A stretch of DNA of 12,567 nt, taken from positions 1 through 12,567 of the forward strand of contig JAXIHJ010000033.1 in the NCBI GenBank assembly GCA_034189755.1, in the 5' to 3' direction. The translations under genes were made by a program, and so were the position numbers. A model generated the notes under the pieces. That model ran no database searches and was not told the DNA's origin. It saw only the letters and a program-made list of their open reading frames with translations. This document shows, in pieces, positions 7,252 through 12,567 of this stretch (the first letter of the stretch is position 1; every line of letters begins with the position of its first letter). This DNA comes from JAXIHJ01 sp034189755 (lineage in GTDB: Bacteria; Planctomycetota; Phycisphaerae; SM23-33).

Positions 7252-7271
7252 GGAAGATCTCTTCCTTATTT
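7252..7271 (+). terminator. possible weak rho-independent terminator after the LuxR gene
   Basis: GGAAGA (7252-7257), TC, TCTTCC (7260-7265) form a near-palindromic stem followed by TTATTTT. The loop is too small for a simple hairpin and the stem is short, so this is a low-confidence call. It is the only T-rich hairpin downstream of the regulator. Confidence 0.3.
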
Positions 7272-7303
7272 TCGAACATGAAAGCCATTGTGTAATTATT
7301 CTT

Positions 7304-7456
7304 GAGCAGGAGATTAGGAGAACACCCCTTCGGCTTGCTTCGCTCGCTCAGGGCCAGGAGACCGCAGGTGAGCGACCTTGTCCGAAATCCCGCTCAAACC
7401 CAAGCCTCAGGTCTTTGTCGTTTCACCTGCTCAACTGATCTACTGCTCACCTGCTC
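7304..7456. repeat. cluster of short direct and inverted CTGCTC/GAGCAG repeats
   Basis: CACCTGCTC occurs twice (7424-7432, 7448-7456) with a further CTGCTC at 7443. The inverted form appears at GAGCAGGAG (7304-7312) and GCAGGTGAGC (7364-7373), the latter an exact 10-bp inverse of GCTCACCTGC (7445-7454). Between them TCGCTCA and TGAGCGA also mirror each other. No open frame across this stretch looks like protein. It resembles a mosaic intergenic repeat; a regulatory or mobile origin is not shown. Confidence 0.45.
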
Positions 7457-7457
7457 T

Positions 7458-7491
7458 ATTTTTCAAGGTCGGCTTCGCGGCCTTGAAAAAT
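7458..7491. repeat. 14-bp-stem palindrome, T-run outside left and A-run outside right
   Basis: ATTTTTCAAGG (7458-7468) pairs exactly with CCTTGAAAAAT (7481-7491), and three more pairs (one G-U) close a 6-base loop. The T-run is on the 5' side and the A-run on the 3' side of both strands, so this is not an intrinsic terminator in either direction. It is better seen as a palindromic repeat. Confidence 0.6.
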
Positions 7492-7544
7492 CGCCTTGCC
7501 CCTTGTGAGTTTGAACGCAGAGCAGAGCAGTTTATTGGCTGGTT

Positions 7545-7953
7545 CATGGAGCCGTCGTCGCAAAGGACTCTTTGGAATGAACTTGTGGCCTTTCTGGCCG
7601 GCGATGAAGCCTGGCGAACCAGATGTAACCTTCGCATAGAGTCCGCCATCCCGCGTTTTGGTGGCTTGAAATCGCCCGATCTGACGATTTCGGGCCGATT
7701 CCAAACCCCTCGTTCAACATCTCGTGGAGCATCCCGGGGGCACCCGAAAATCATTCCCCACTTGGCTGAAAAGCCTTACCTCACAAGCGCTTGCAGCAAG
7801 CATTAACGCTACGTTTGCAGCAGAGCCGCCCGCCTTCATTACGTGGTTGGCCGCGAGGATATCCTTCCCAAAAGATGGATACTTTTGTATCCCAGAAAGG
7901 ATAACATCAAGATTCAGGTCTCCCAGTACAATGACCGTTCTAACAACTTTACC
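7545..7953 (-). pseudogene. remnant of a PfkB/ribokinase-family sugar kinase
   Basis: On the reverse strand, the frame beginning near 7953 reads VIVLGDLNLDVIL, then a short linker, then KAGGSAANVALMLAASA, VRLFSQVGNDFR. This is the N-terminal third of a PfkB-family carbohydrate kinase: the first strand with Gly-Asp-x-N-x-Asp, and the GG-S-A-A-N signature loop that binds the sugar. At about 7740 the frame breaks; the next frame continues plausibly with GMLHEMLNEGFG (about 7732-7697), and after that no frame matches the family well. There is no ATG, GTG or TTG in frame at the start (a TGA sits at 7956-7954 just upstream), and the ATP-binding C-terminal half is absent. It is therefore a decayed gene: start lost, at least one frameshift, 3' end lost. 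It lies 112 bp after the transaldolase-family gene on the same strand and was probably the last gene of that operon, phosphorylating a sugar. Confidence 0.72.
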
Positions 7954-7995
7954 TCAACGTTGGTGTCCGAACCGATTCTCTCAAATCAAACACGG

Positions 7996-8015
7996 CCTCT
8001 GGTAAATCCCAGAGG
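7996..8015. repeat. 7-bp hairpin between transaldolase gene and kinase remnant
   Basis: CCTCTGG (7996-8002), 6-base loop, CCAGAGG (8009-8015), a perfect stem. It is downstream of the transaldolase stop codon on the reverse strand, with no T-tract. Another small dyad ACCTCT/AGAGGT (about 8048-8066) touches the stop codon. Either could mark the transcript end of the operon. Confidence 0.35.
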
Positions 8016-8065
8016 GTCTCGCCGGGCACAAGAGCAGTTTTGCGCACACCTCTCTCTTTAAGAGG

Positions 8066-8713
8066 TTACTTTGGAACTTTCTGCCAAACCTTTGCGAATC
8101 CCGCCAGTCCGGCATCGGTCAACGGATGCAGGAACATCTGGAAGAACAGCGTATCCGGGACGGTTGCAATATCGATCCCCGCCCGCAGACACGAAAGAAT
8201 GTGATTGGTCGTTTTCAGGCTGCCGGCGATGATCTCAGATTCAAAACCGTAGTTCCGCTTAATTGCAGCGGTGTCCCGCACGAGGATGTCGCTCTCGTTG
8301 GCGACAGCGTCCAGGCGACTGAGGACGATGCTTACATAGCTGGCGCCGGCCTTCATGGCAAGATGCGCCTGTGCCGCAGAGAATACCATCGTTACGTTGA
8401 CGCGGACGTCCTTTTCTCTTTCCAGGATGCCGGCTGCGGTCAGCCCTTCGACTGTCATCGGGAGCTTAACAACGACATTGGGAGCAATTGAGGCAATCTG
8501 CTGCGCTTCTTGAACCAGGGCGTCTGCGGTTTCGGACATCGCTTCGGCACTGACCGGGCCGGGCGTAACCGAACATATCTCTTTTACCACGTCCTTAAAT
8601 TTTCTTCCGCTCTCGGCTATCTTGGCCGGATTGGTCGTAACGCCGTCTATAAGCCCTGTCGCCTGCGCCTTTTGCACGGCAGCCACATCCGCGGTATCCA
8701 AAAAAATCTTCAT
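8066..8713 (-). CDS. small transaldolase / fructose-6-phosphate aldolase family protein
   Basis: A 215-residue class I aldolase-fold enzyme of the TalC/MipB/FSA group. Visible active-site positions: Asp6 (FLDTAD), Asn28 (TTNPA), Glu57 (VSAEAM), Lys83 (VVVKLPMT), which forms the Schiff base with the ketose donor, and Thr108 (VNVTMVFSAAQ). Glu57 follows the transaldolase pattern rather than the Gln of E. coli FSA. The normally conserved SPF/Y-x-G/N-R stretch is changed to SIVLSR, so Val130 replaces the Phe/Tyr that separates transaldolases from FSA. The exact reaction (dihydroxyacetone transfer between sugar phosphates, or aldol cleavage) is thus open. The ATG at 8713 has AGGAG 6 bases upstream. 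It follows E2 by 49 bp and is likely the fourth gene of the dehydrogenase operon, which links sugar-phosphate chemistry to pyruvate oxidation. Confidence 0.88.
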   Translation of the reverse strand: MKIFLDTADVAAVQKAQATGLIDGVTTNPAKIAESGRKFKDVVKEICSVTPGPVSAEAMSETADALVQEAQQIASIAPNVVVKLPMTVEGLTAAGILEREKDVRVNVTMVFSAAQAHLAMKAGASYVSIVLSRLDAVANESDILVRDTAAIKRNYGFESEIIAGSLKTTNHILSCLRAGIDIATVPDTLFFQMFLHPLTDAGLAGFAKVWQKVPK

Positions 8714-8762
8714 AACCAGCTCCTGTGTTAGAGGCCAGGCAAGATTCGTGTTGTCTCTGTGC

Positions 8763-9953
8763 CTAGGAAATGCTTTGAAGCGAATTCCTTATCTCGTTCA
8801 AAAACTGGGCGGCGTAAACGCCGTCCGCGGCGCGGTGATCGCACGCCAGCGTCAGTGTCATCATGTCCCTGATGCCTATCTTGCCGGCAACGGGCACTGC
8901 TCGCCGCTCGGCGCTTCCTATGCCCAGGATTGCACATTGAGGCGGGTTGATAATCGGGAAAAACTCGCGAACGGAATACATCCCCAGCGTGCTGATGGTG
9001 AAGGTTCCTTTGGCCTTCAAATCCACGGTTCCGGCCCTGGCGGCCTCGGCGTTCGCCCTCGACAGCTCGGAAATCTCGGCAAGGCTCTTGCCGTCCGCAT
9101 TGGGTATGATGGGCACCAGAAGCCCGTCTTCTACGGAGACCGCAACGCCGACGTTGATGTCCTTTTTCAAGGTCATCTCCTCGGAGTCCACGTATGCATT
9201 GAGGCGGGGGAATTTAACAAGGGCTGATGCGGTGGCTTTGATGACTATGTCCGTAACGGTGATCCTGGTGGCGTTCTTTTCGTTCTCGGCCTTACGCCAC
9301 TTGAGCGCCTCTGTCATGTCCACGTCGACGGCGAGATAAAAATGCGGGATGGTCTGCTTGCTGAGCGTCAGTCGCTTGGCGATGGCCTTTCTCATCCTGC
9401 TGAACGGCACCGTCGTATCGTCATCCGGAGCAGGCTGTTTCTCCGCCGGCGGCGGGGCAGCCTGCCCGACGGCGGAAACCGCCGCCAGAACGTCGCGCTT
9501 GATAATGCGATTTCCGGGGCCTGTGCCTTTGATGTTCTTGAGATTAACACCGTGCTCTTCGGCAAGACGTTTGGCTATGGGTGAGGCGCGCAGGTGCCCG
9601 GCCTCGGCCTTGTCGCCCGCGGCTTGGGGGGGCTGTTTGGTTTGGGCATCCTTGGCTTTTGGCCCGGCGGATTCTTCGGCGCCGGGTTTTGACGGGGCCG
9701 ACAGTTCTGATGCCTCTTCAGGCTGGCCGATATATCCGATGGGCGTAAGGATTTCCACCTCTTCGCCTTCCCGGTGAAGGATTTTCAACAGAACGCCCGA
9801 CGCCTCGGCCTCCAGCTCAAAACTGGCCTTTTCCGACTCGACGACTGCGACAACCTCATCCTTCTGAACGGGGTCGTTCTCGCGCTTGAGCCATTGTGTA
9901 ATCTTGGCTTTTGGTATGTCCTGGCCGACCTGCGGCATGATGATGGGGACCAT
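8763..9953 (-). CDS. pdhC: dihydrolipoamide acyltransferase (E2) of a 2-oxoacid dehydrogenase complex
   Basis: A 396-residue core subunit that passes the acyl group from E1 to CoA. Residues 1-77 form one lipoyl domain, MVPIIMPQVGQ to YIGQP, with lipoyl-Lys42 in ESEKA. An Ala/Pro/Lys-rich linker (80-118) leads to the peripheral-subunit-binding domain (121-159, RASPIAKRLAEEHGVNL, GTGPGNRIIKRDV). A second linker leads to the catalytic domain (180-396) with the active-site motif DHRAADG (His373, Asp377). Start: the ATG at 9953 is taken because the lipoyl domain begins directly and AAGG precedes it; an in-frame ATG at 10034 would overlap E1beta and add 27 unconserved residues. It sits 46 bp after E1beta. 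One lipoyl domain and the AcoB-like E1 partners fit either a pyruvate or an acetoin-type complex, so the symbol is provisional. No E3 gene follows. Confidence 0.92.
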   Translation of the reverse strand: MVPIIMPQVGQDIPKAKITQWLKRENDPVQKDEVVAVVESEKASFELEAEASGVLLKILHREGEEVEILTPIGYIGQPEEASELSAPSKPGAEESAGPKAKDAQTKQPPQAAGDKAEAGHLRASPIAKRLAEEHGVNLKNIKGTGPGNRIIKRDVLAAVSAVGQAAPPPAEKQPAPDDDTTVPFSRMRKAIAKRLTLSKQTIPHFYLAVDVDMTEALKWRKAENEKNATRITVTDIVIKATASALVKFPRLNAYVDSEEMTLKKDINVGVAVSVEDGLLVPIIPNADGKSLAEISELSRANAEAARAGTVDLKAKGTFTISTLGMYSVREFFPIINPPQCAILGIGSAERRAVPVAGKIGIRDMMTLTLACDHRAADGVYAAQFLNEIRNSLQSIS

Positions 9954-9999
9954 TTTTGCCTTACCCTTATTGTTCGGCGCCTCGTGTGTTCCTGAACTT

Positions 10000-11022
10000 T
10001 CATCCCTTATCGTGTACCCGGCTTCTGACCGCAAGGATTATGTCCGACTCCTGCGGAACGCAGGCCTTCTCCAGCTCCAGGTTAAACGGGATCGGAGTAT
10101 TCTTTCCGGCGATGATCTTTATCGGCGCATCGAGGTAATCAAACGCCTCCTGCTGGATGATGGAAGCAATATCGCTGGCTACGCCGCCTCGGCGGACCGC
10201 CTCCTGGACAATCACGACGTTGCCCGTCTTTTTCGCGGATTCGATGATCGTGTCCTTGTCCAGCGGCACGAGTGTGCGGGGATCGACAACCTCCGCGTCG
10301 ATGCCTTCATCCGCGAGTTTTTCAGCGGCAGCCAGGCATCGCGGTATCATGTTCGACCAGGCGATTAGCGTAACGTCGGACCCGCTCCGCTTGACGTCCG
10401 CCTTGCCCAGTTCGACGAGGTACTGCTCAGCCGGCACCTCGCCCTCGACCATGTACAGCAGCTTGTGCTCCATGAAGACCACAGGCTCATCGCTGCGTAT
10501 TGCGCTTTTGAGCAGCCCTTTGGCGTCATACGGCGTGGAGGGCACAACGAGCTTCAGGCCGGGAATATGGTAGAAAATCGCCTCCAGGCTTTGTGAGTGC
10601 TGGGCCGCCAGGCCGTTGCCCACGCCCCCCTGTGTACGCAGAACCATGGGCACGCTGCCCGCACCGCCGGTCATAAACTTGAACTTCGCCGCCTGATTGA
10701 CAAGCTGGTCCAGGACCAGCAGCGAGAAATCCACAAAGAGAATTTCGACCACGGGCCTCATACCCGTAATGGCTGCACCCACAGCCGCACCCGTGAAGCT
10801 GGGTTCGGATATCGGCGTATCAATCGCGCGCAACGGGCCGAATTCATCCAGCAGCCCGACAGTAACCTTGTAGGAACCGCCGCGCTCGGCGACGCCGAGG
10901 CCCATGACGAAGACCTTCGGGTCAAGCCTCATCTCTTCCGCCAGGGCCTCATTGAGGGCCTGGCGCAACATGATGTTCCTGCCGGTCGCCGCAGCGAGTT
11001 CCGTCTTCGTATTCGCCGTCAT
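10000..11022 (-). CDS. pdhB: 2-oxoacid dehydrogenase E1 component, beta subunit
   Basis: A 340-residue transketolase-type pyrimidine-binding subunit. Family marks are YKVTVGLLDEFGPLRAIDTP, ISEPSFTGAAVGAA with Glu73, the residue that activates the thiamine diphosphate aminopyrimidine, GMRPVVEILFVDF, the active-site QHSQSLEA (His142), EAVRRGGVASDIA, and PIPFNLELE near the end. With E1alpha it forms an alpha2beta2 enzyme that decarboxylates pyruvate (or acetoin) and acylates the E2 lipoyl group. Its ATG overlaps the E1alpha stop as ATGA (11019-11022), and GGAGGTGG inside the last E1alpha codons is its ribosome site, so translation is probably coupled. Resemblance is strongest to the AcoB/PdhB group with separate alpha and beta chains. 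The usual Glu/Asp after the first strand (GEDV) reads GLGV here. Confidence 0.94.
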   Translation of the reverse strand: MTANTKTELAAATGRNIMLRQALNEALAEEMRLDPKVFVMGLGVAERGGSYKVTVGLLDEFGPLRAIDTPISEPSFTGAAVGAAITGMRPVVEILFVDFSLLVLDQLVNQAAKFKFMTGGAGSVPMVLRTQGGVGNGLAAQHSQSLEAIFYHIPGLKLVVPSTPYDAKGLLKSAIRSDEPVVFMEHKLLYMVEGEVPAEQYLVELGKADVKRSGSDVTLIAWSNMIPRCLAAAEKLADEGIDAEVVDPRTLVPLDKDTIIESAKKTGNVVIVQEAVRRGGVASDIASIIQQEAFDYLDAPIKIIAGKNTPIPFNLELEKACVPQESDIILAVRSRVHDKG

Positions 11023-11978
11023 GCGTTTTCCACCTCCAGCAAAAATTCCTCGACGGACGGAGCGGGGCTGTCCACGGCAAACTGTACCGCCTCTTCAAGT
11101 TCCTGCTCGACAGCCGCCTCGATGCGCTTTACTTCTTCCGGCGAGGCCTTGGCCTCTTTCAACAAGTAATTCCGCCCGATCTTCACCGGGTCTTTGGACT
11201 TGTAGTAATCGAGCGTTTCTTTCGGCATATACTGGCCCGGATCATTAACGTGGTGCCCCGTATGGCGATACGTCTTGGCCTCCATGAGTATGGGGCCTTT
11301 GCCGTCGCGGCACTTTGCAGCCGCAGCCGCCGTTTTCTGATAGACTTCCAATATGTCATTGCCGTCCACGGCGAAGCTCTCCACCCCATAGCCCAGGCCC
11401 CGCTTGTACAGGTCGGCGCTTCGGCTGACCTGTTCGATCGGCGTGGAGACGGCGTAATGGTTGTTCTCCAGCACGAGGATTACTGCGAGGTCCCATATCG
11501 CCGCGAGATTCATCGCCTCGGCGAATACGCCGTTGTTGGCGGCCCCGTCCGAGAAGAAAATCGCCGCGACTCGATCTTCGCCGCGTATCTTGGCACCGAG
11601 GGCCGCGCCGACGCCGAGAGGGATTCCCGCGCCGACGATACCGTTGGCGCCGAGATTGTTCGTGGAGAAATCGGCGATGTGCATGGACCCGCCCCGGCCG
11701 TTGCAGTATCCCGCAGCCTTTCCCAAAAGCTCCGCCAGCATTTTTTTGATCTCCGCGCCGCGAGCGATGCAGTGCCCGTGGCCGCGATGCGTGCTGACGA
11801 TGTAGTCTCTTTCTTCCAGGGCCGCACACACGCCGGTCGCAATGGCTTCCTCGCCAAGGTAGGGGTGAAAGTATCCGCGGATCAGCCCCTGGCGATACAG
11901 CTTGATGCACCGCGTCTCAAATGTACGGATCGCGTAGAGGGTCCTGTACATTTTGGTCAGAGTTTCTTTCGAATACAT
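11019..11978 (-). CDS. pdhA: 2-oxoacid dehydrogenase E1 component, alpha subunit
   Basis: A 319-residue thiamine-diphosphate-binding subunit. Visible: IRTFETRCIKLYRQGLIRGYFHPYLGEEA, STHRGHGHCIARG, GRGGSMHIADF, LGANGIVGAGIPLGVGAAL, and the ThDP/Mg motif read as SDGAANNGVFAEAMN (Asp144, Asn148/149) followed by ENNHYAVSTP. The motif normally begins GDG; here Gly is Ser143. EAKTYRHTGHHVNDP is the conserved phosphorylation-loop region. The start at 11978 follows GAGGATAAGAG; an upstream in-frame ATG (12062) adds 28 unrelated residues. It is the first gene of the operon E1alpha-E1beta-E2-transaldolase. Length and motifs also fit AcoA (acetoin dehydrogenase), so pyruvate as substrate is the likely but unproven choice. 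Confidence 0.93.
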   Translation of the reverse strand: MYSKETLTKMYRTLYAIRTFETRCIKLYRQGLIRGYFHPYLGEEAIATGVCAALEERDYIVSTHRGHGHCIARGAEIKKMLAELLGKAAGYCNGRGGSMHIADFSTNNLGANGIVGAGIPLGVGAALGAKIRGEDRVAAIFFSDGAANNGVFAEAMNLAAIWDLAVILVLENNHYAVSTPIEQVSRSADLYKRGLGYGVESFAVDGNDILEVYQKTAAAAAKCRDGKGPILMEAKTYRHTGHHVNDPGQYMPKETLDYYKSKDPVKIGRNYLLKEAKASPEEVKRIEAAVEQELEEAVQFAVDSPAPSVEEFLLEVENA

Positions 11979-12070
11979 ACTCTTATCCTCATTTGGGCTT
12001 TCCGTGCGGCTGTCGGTACTATAATCGCAACTCCGGTCGGATAATCGGTAACAATTAACCACCGGCAGGG

Positions 12071-12120
12071 GGGCGGCAGGCTTTCGTTGTAATGTCGGTA
12101 CAGGCCCTTAAAGGCCGCCC
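12071..12120 (-). promoter_or_regulatory. stem-loop in the long leader of the dehydrogenase operon
   Basis: GGGCGGC (12071-12077) and CTTT (12081-12084), separated by a 3-base bulge, pair with AAAG (12110-12113) and GCCGCCC (12114-12120), giving 11 pairs with a 25-base loop. From the predicted start near 12142, the leader to the E1alpha ATG is about 165 nt. The stem lies near its 5' end, so it may stabilise the mRNA or act in attenuation. No T-tract follows on the reverse strand. Confidence 0.45.
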
Positions 12121-12154
12121 AGCTTAGTGCTCTAAGCTTAACGCTCTAAGTTTA
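12121..12154. repeat. 14-bp tandem/dyad repeat overlapping the -10 region (putative operator)
   Basis: AGCTTAGTGCTCTA (12121-12134), AGCTTAACGCTCTA (12135-12148) and a partial third unit AGTTTAGC (12149-12156) lie end to end. Read as dyads, AGCTTA-N6-TAAGCT is perfect on the reverse strand at 12138-12121, and a second, slightly imperfect one is shifted by 14 bp and shares its arm. The third unit contains the -10 box of the operon promoter. This is the arrangement expected for a repressor or autoregulator site. Confidence 0.55.
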
Positions 12155-12176
12155 GCATCCCTCTCCCTGTTGTCAA
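12149..12176 (-). promoter_or_regulatory. sigma70-type promoter of the dehydrogenase operon
   Basis: On the reverse strand, TTGACA (12176-12171) is a perfect -35, and TAAACT (12154-12149) with an upstream TGC (extended -10) lies 16 bp away. The predicted start is near 12142, inside the tandem repeat. It points at E1alpha and is the best promoter match in the window together with that of rplU. Confidence 0.7.
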
Positions 12177-12227
12177 GGTGCAAACTGCTCGAAATCTACG
12201 GGCCTGAGCAGCCTTTCTGGCAACAGG
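12166..12227. repeat. nested inverted repeat spanning the -35 region
   Basis: CCTGTTG (12166-12172) pairs with CAACAGG (12221-12227), AAGG (12175-12178) with CCTT (12212-12215), and CTGCTC (12185-12190) with GAGCAG (12206-12211). This makes a 17-pair bulged hairpin in about 62 bases. Its left arm overlaps the -35 box of the E1alpha promoter. It could be a protein site, a cruciform-forming repeat, or an insertion remnant. The stretch to 12342 has no convincing gene. Confidence 0.45.
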
Positions 12228-12342
12228 TAACGGAAATTGCGTCAACAGAGCCGGAGGTTGAGAAGATTGGTGCTTTCCTTTTCAACTGTTCCACTGCTCT
12301 AGTTGACTGGCTTTTATGCGAACGCCAGGTCAGGACGTGGAT

Positions 12343-12450
12343 TCAAGCCTTTCGGTTCTCTAGCCCCTTAATCAGGCCGGAGAGCATTCGTGCGATTTCC
12401 TCAAGGTCCGATTTTTGATAGACGGCGAGTTTCTCAAAAAGGAAGGCCAT
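12343..12450 (-). pseudogene. internally deleted four-helix-bundle (S23/IVP-type) gene, 35-codon mini-ORF
   Basis: The reverse strand reads MAFLFEKLAVYQK, the standard start of the four-helix-bundle protein family first seen as 23S rRNA intervening-sequence proteins (usually about 115-125 residues). It is followed directly by LEEIARMLSGLIKGLE, the standard last helix, and a stop after NRKA. The middle of about 80 residues, with the conserved NIAEGNGR region, is missing, yet the frame is intact. The junction is the short stretch KSD, which may have been shared by both ends and so acted as microhomology. A loose ribosome site (AAGAGAAAACGAGT) precedes the ATG. It cannot form the four-helix bundle, so I call it a remnant, although it could still be translated. 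Confidence 0.7.
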
Positions 12451-12463
12451 ACTCGTTTTCTCT

Positions 12464-12567
12464 TGAAAGTAGATAGTAGAGAAGGAGACTGCAGGAGAAG
12501 CCGATTCGTTTATGGGCGTATCTGTCCGCGCGAAAGCGTTTCTTCTTATCTATTTTCTACCTTCTCC
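12464..12567. repeat. purine/pyrimidine-biased imperfect inverted repeat upstream of the four-helix remnant
   Basis: A block rich in GTAGA/GAAGG (about 12465-12487) is mirrored by a CTATTTTCTACCTTCTCC block ending at the window edge (about 12547-12567), with roughly 70 percent agreement by eye and gaps. Between them lies a 50-base GC-mixed spacer. The edge cuts the right block, so its full extent is unknown. Confidence 0.3.

Noticed and set aside
7458..7491. Bidirectional terminator
   Set aside because: The stem is strong, but the T-run lies 5' and the A-run 3' on both strands, the reverse of an intrinsic terminator.
7378..7806. 142-codon forward open frame after the LuxR gene
   Set aside because: It runs through repeats, a palindrome and the antisense of the kinase remnant; no ribosome site or recognisable domain.
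7724..8005. 93-codon forward open frame
   Set aside because: The reverse strand of the same stretch carries clear PfkB-family sequence, so the forward frame is a shadow.
12170..12418. 82-codon forward open frame at the right end
   Set aside because: Overlaps the operon promoter and the antisense of the four-helix remnant; no ribosome site or family resemblance.
1..12567. CRISPR array, tRNA or rRNA gene
   Set aside because: No regularly spaced repeats and no cloverleaf or rRNA core sequences were recognised.

Overview
The window looks like a chromosomal stretch of a GC-rich, probably anaerobic or facultative bacterium. The gene mix (a TIR domain fused to a protease-like domain, a stand-alone RyR domain protein, a remnant of a four-helix-bundle (S23/IVP) gene, and a LuxR regulator with a degenerate receiver) would fit a Planctomycetota-like (Phycisphaerae-type) genome. 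That placement is an inference from gene style only; no rRNA or other taxonomic marker apart from ribosomal protein L21 is present.

Left part (1-2660, + strand). The 3' end of an unidentified gene is followed by a small RyR-domain protein and a TIR-domain membrane protein. The C-terminal half of the TIR protein reads as a trypsin/HtrA-like fold that has lost its catalytic His and Ser. The order and spacing suggest one transcription unit and a possible NAD-type immune or signalling module; this is the best candidate here for an undescribed system. A small DUF4410-like lipoprotein follows, then a perfect 20-bp palindrome.

Middle (2660-7300). clpB (disaggregase, +) converges on a solitary rplU (L21, -), which has a clear sigma70-type promoter with a 12-bp palindrome in its spacer. 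A divergent LuxR-type regulator (+) has a receiver domain lacking every phosphorylation residue, and a leader containing four or five successive stem-loops.

Accessory gap (7192-8065). No intact gene. It holds inverted and direct short repeats, a 14-bp-stem palindrome and, on the - strand, a frameshifted remnant of a PfkB/ribokinase-family sugar kinase.

Right part (8066-12180, - strand). An operon reads E1alpha - E1beta - E2 of a 2-oxoacid (pyruvate or acetoin-type) dehydrogenase complex, then a small transaldolase/FSA-family protein, then the kinase remnant. E3 (lipoamide dehydrogenase) is not encoded in the window. The operon has a strong predicted promoter (TTGACA, extended TGC-TAAACT) overlapped by a 14-bp tandem/dyad repeat that looks like an operator, and a leader of about 165 nt with a stable stem-loop. 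Beyond it (12343-12450) lies a 35-codon mini-ORF that joins the first and last residues of a four-helix-bundle (S23/IVP) protein with the middle deleted.
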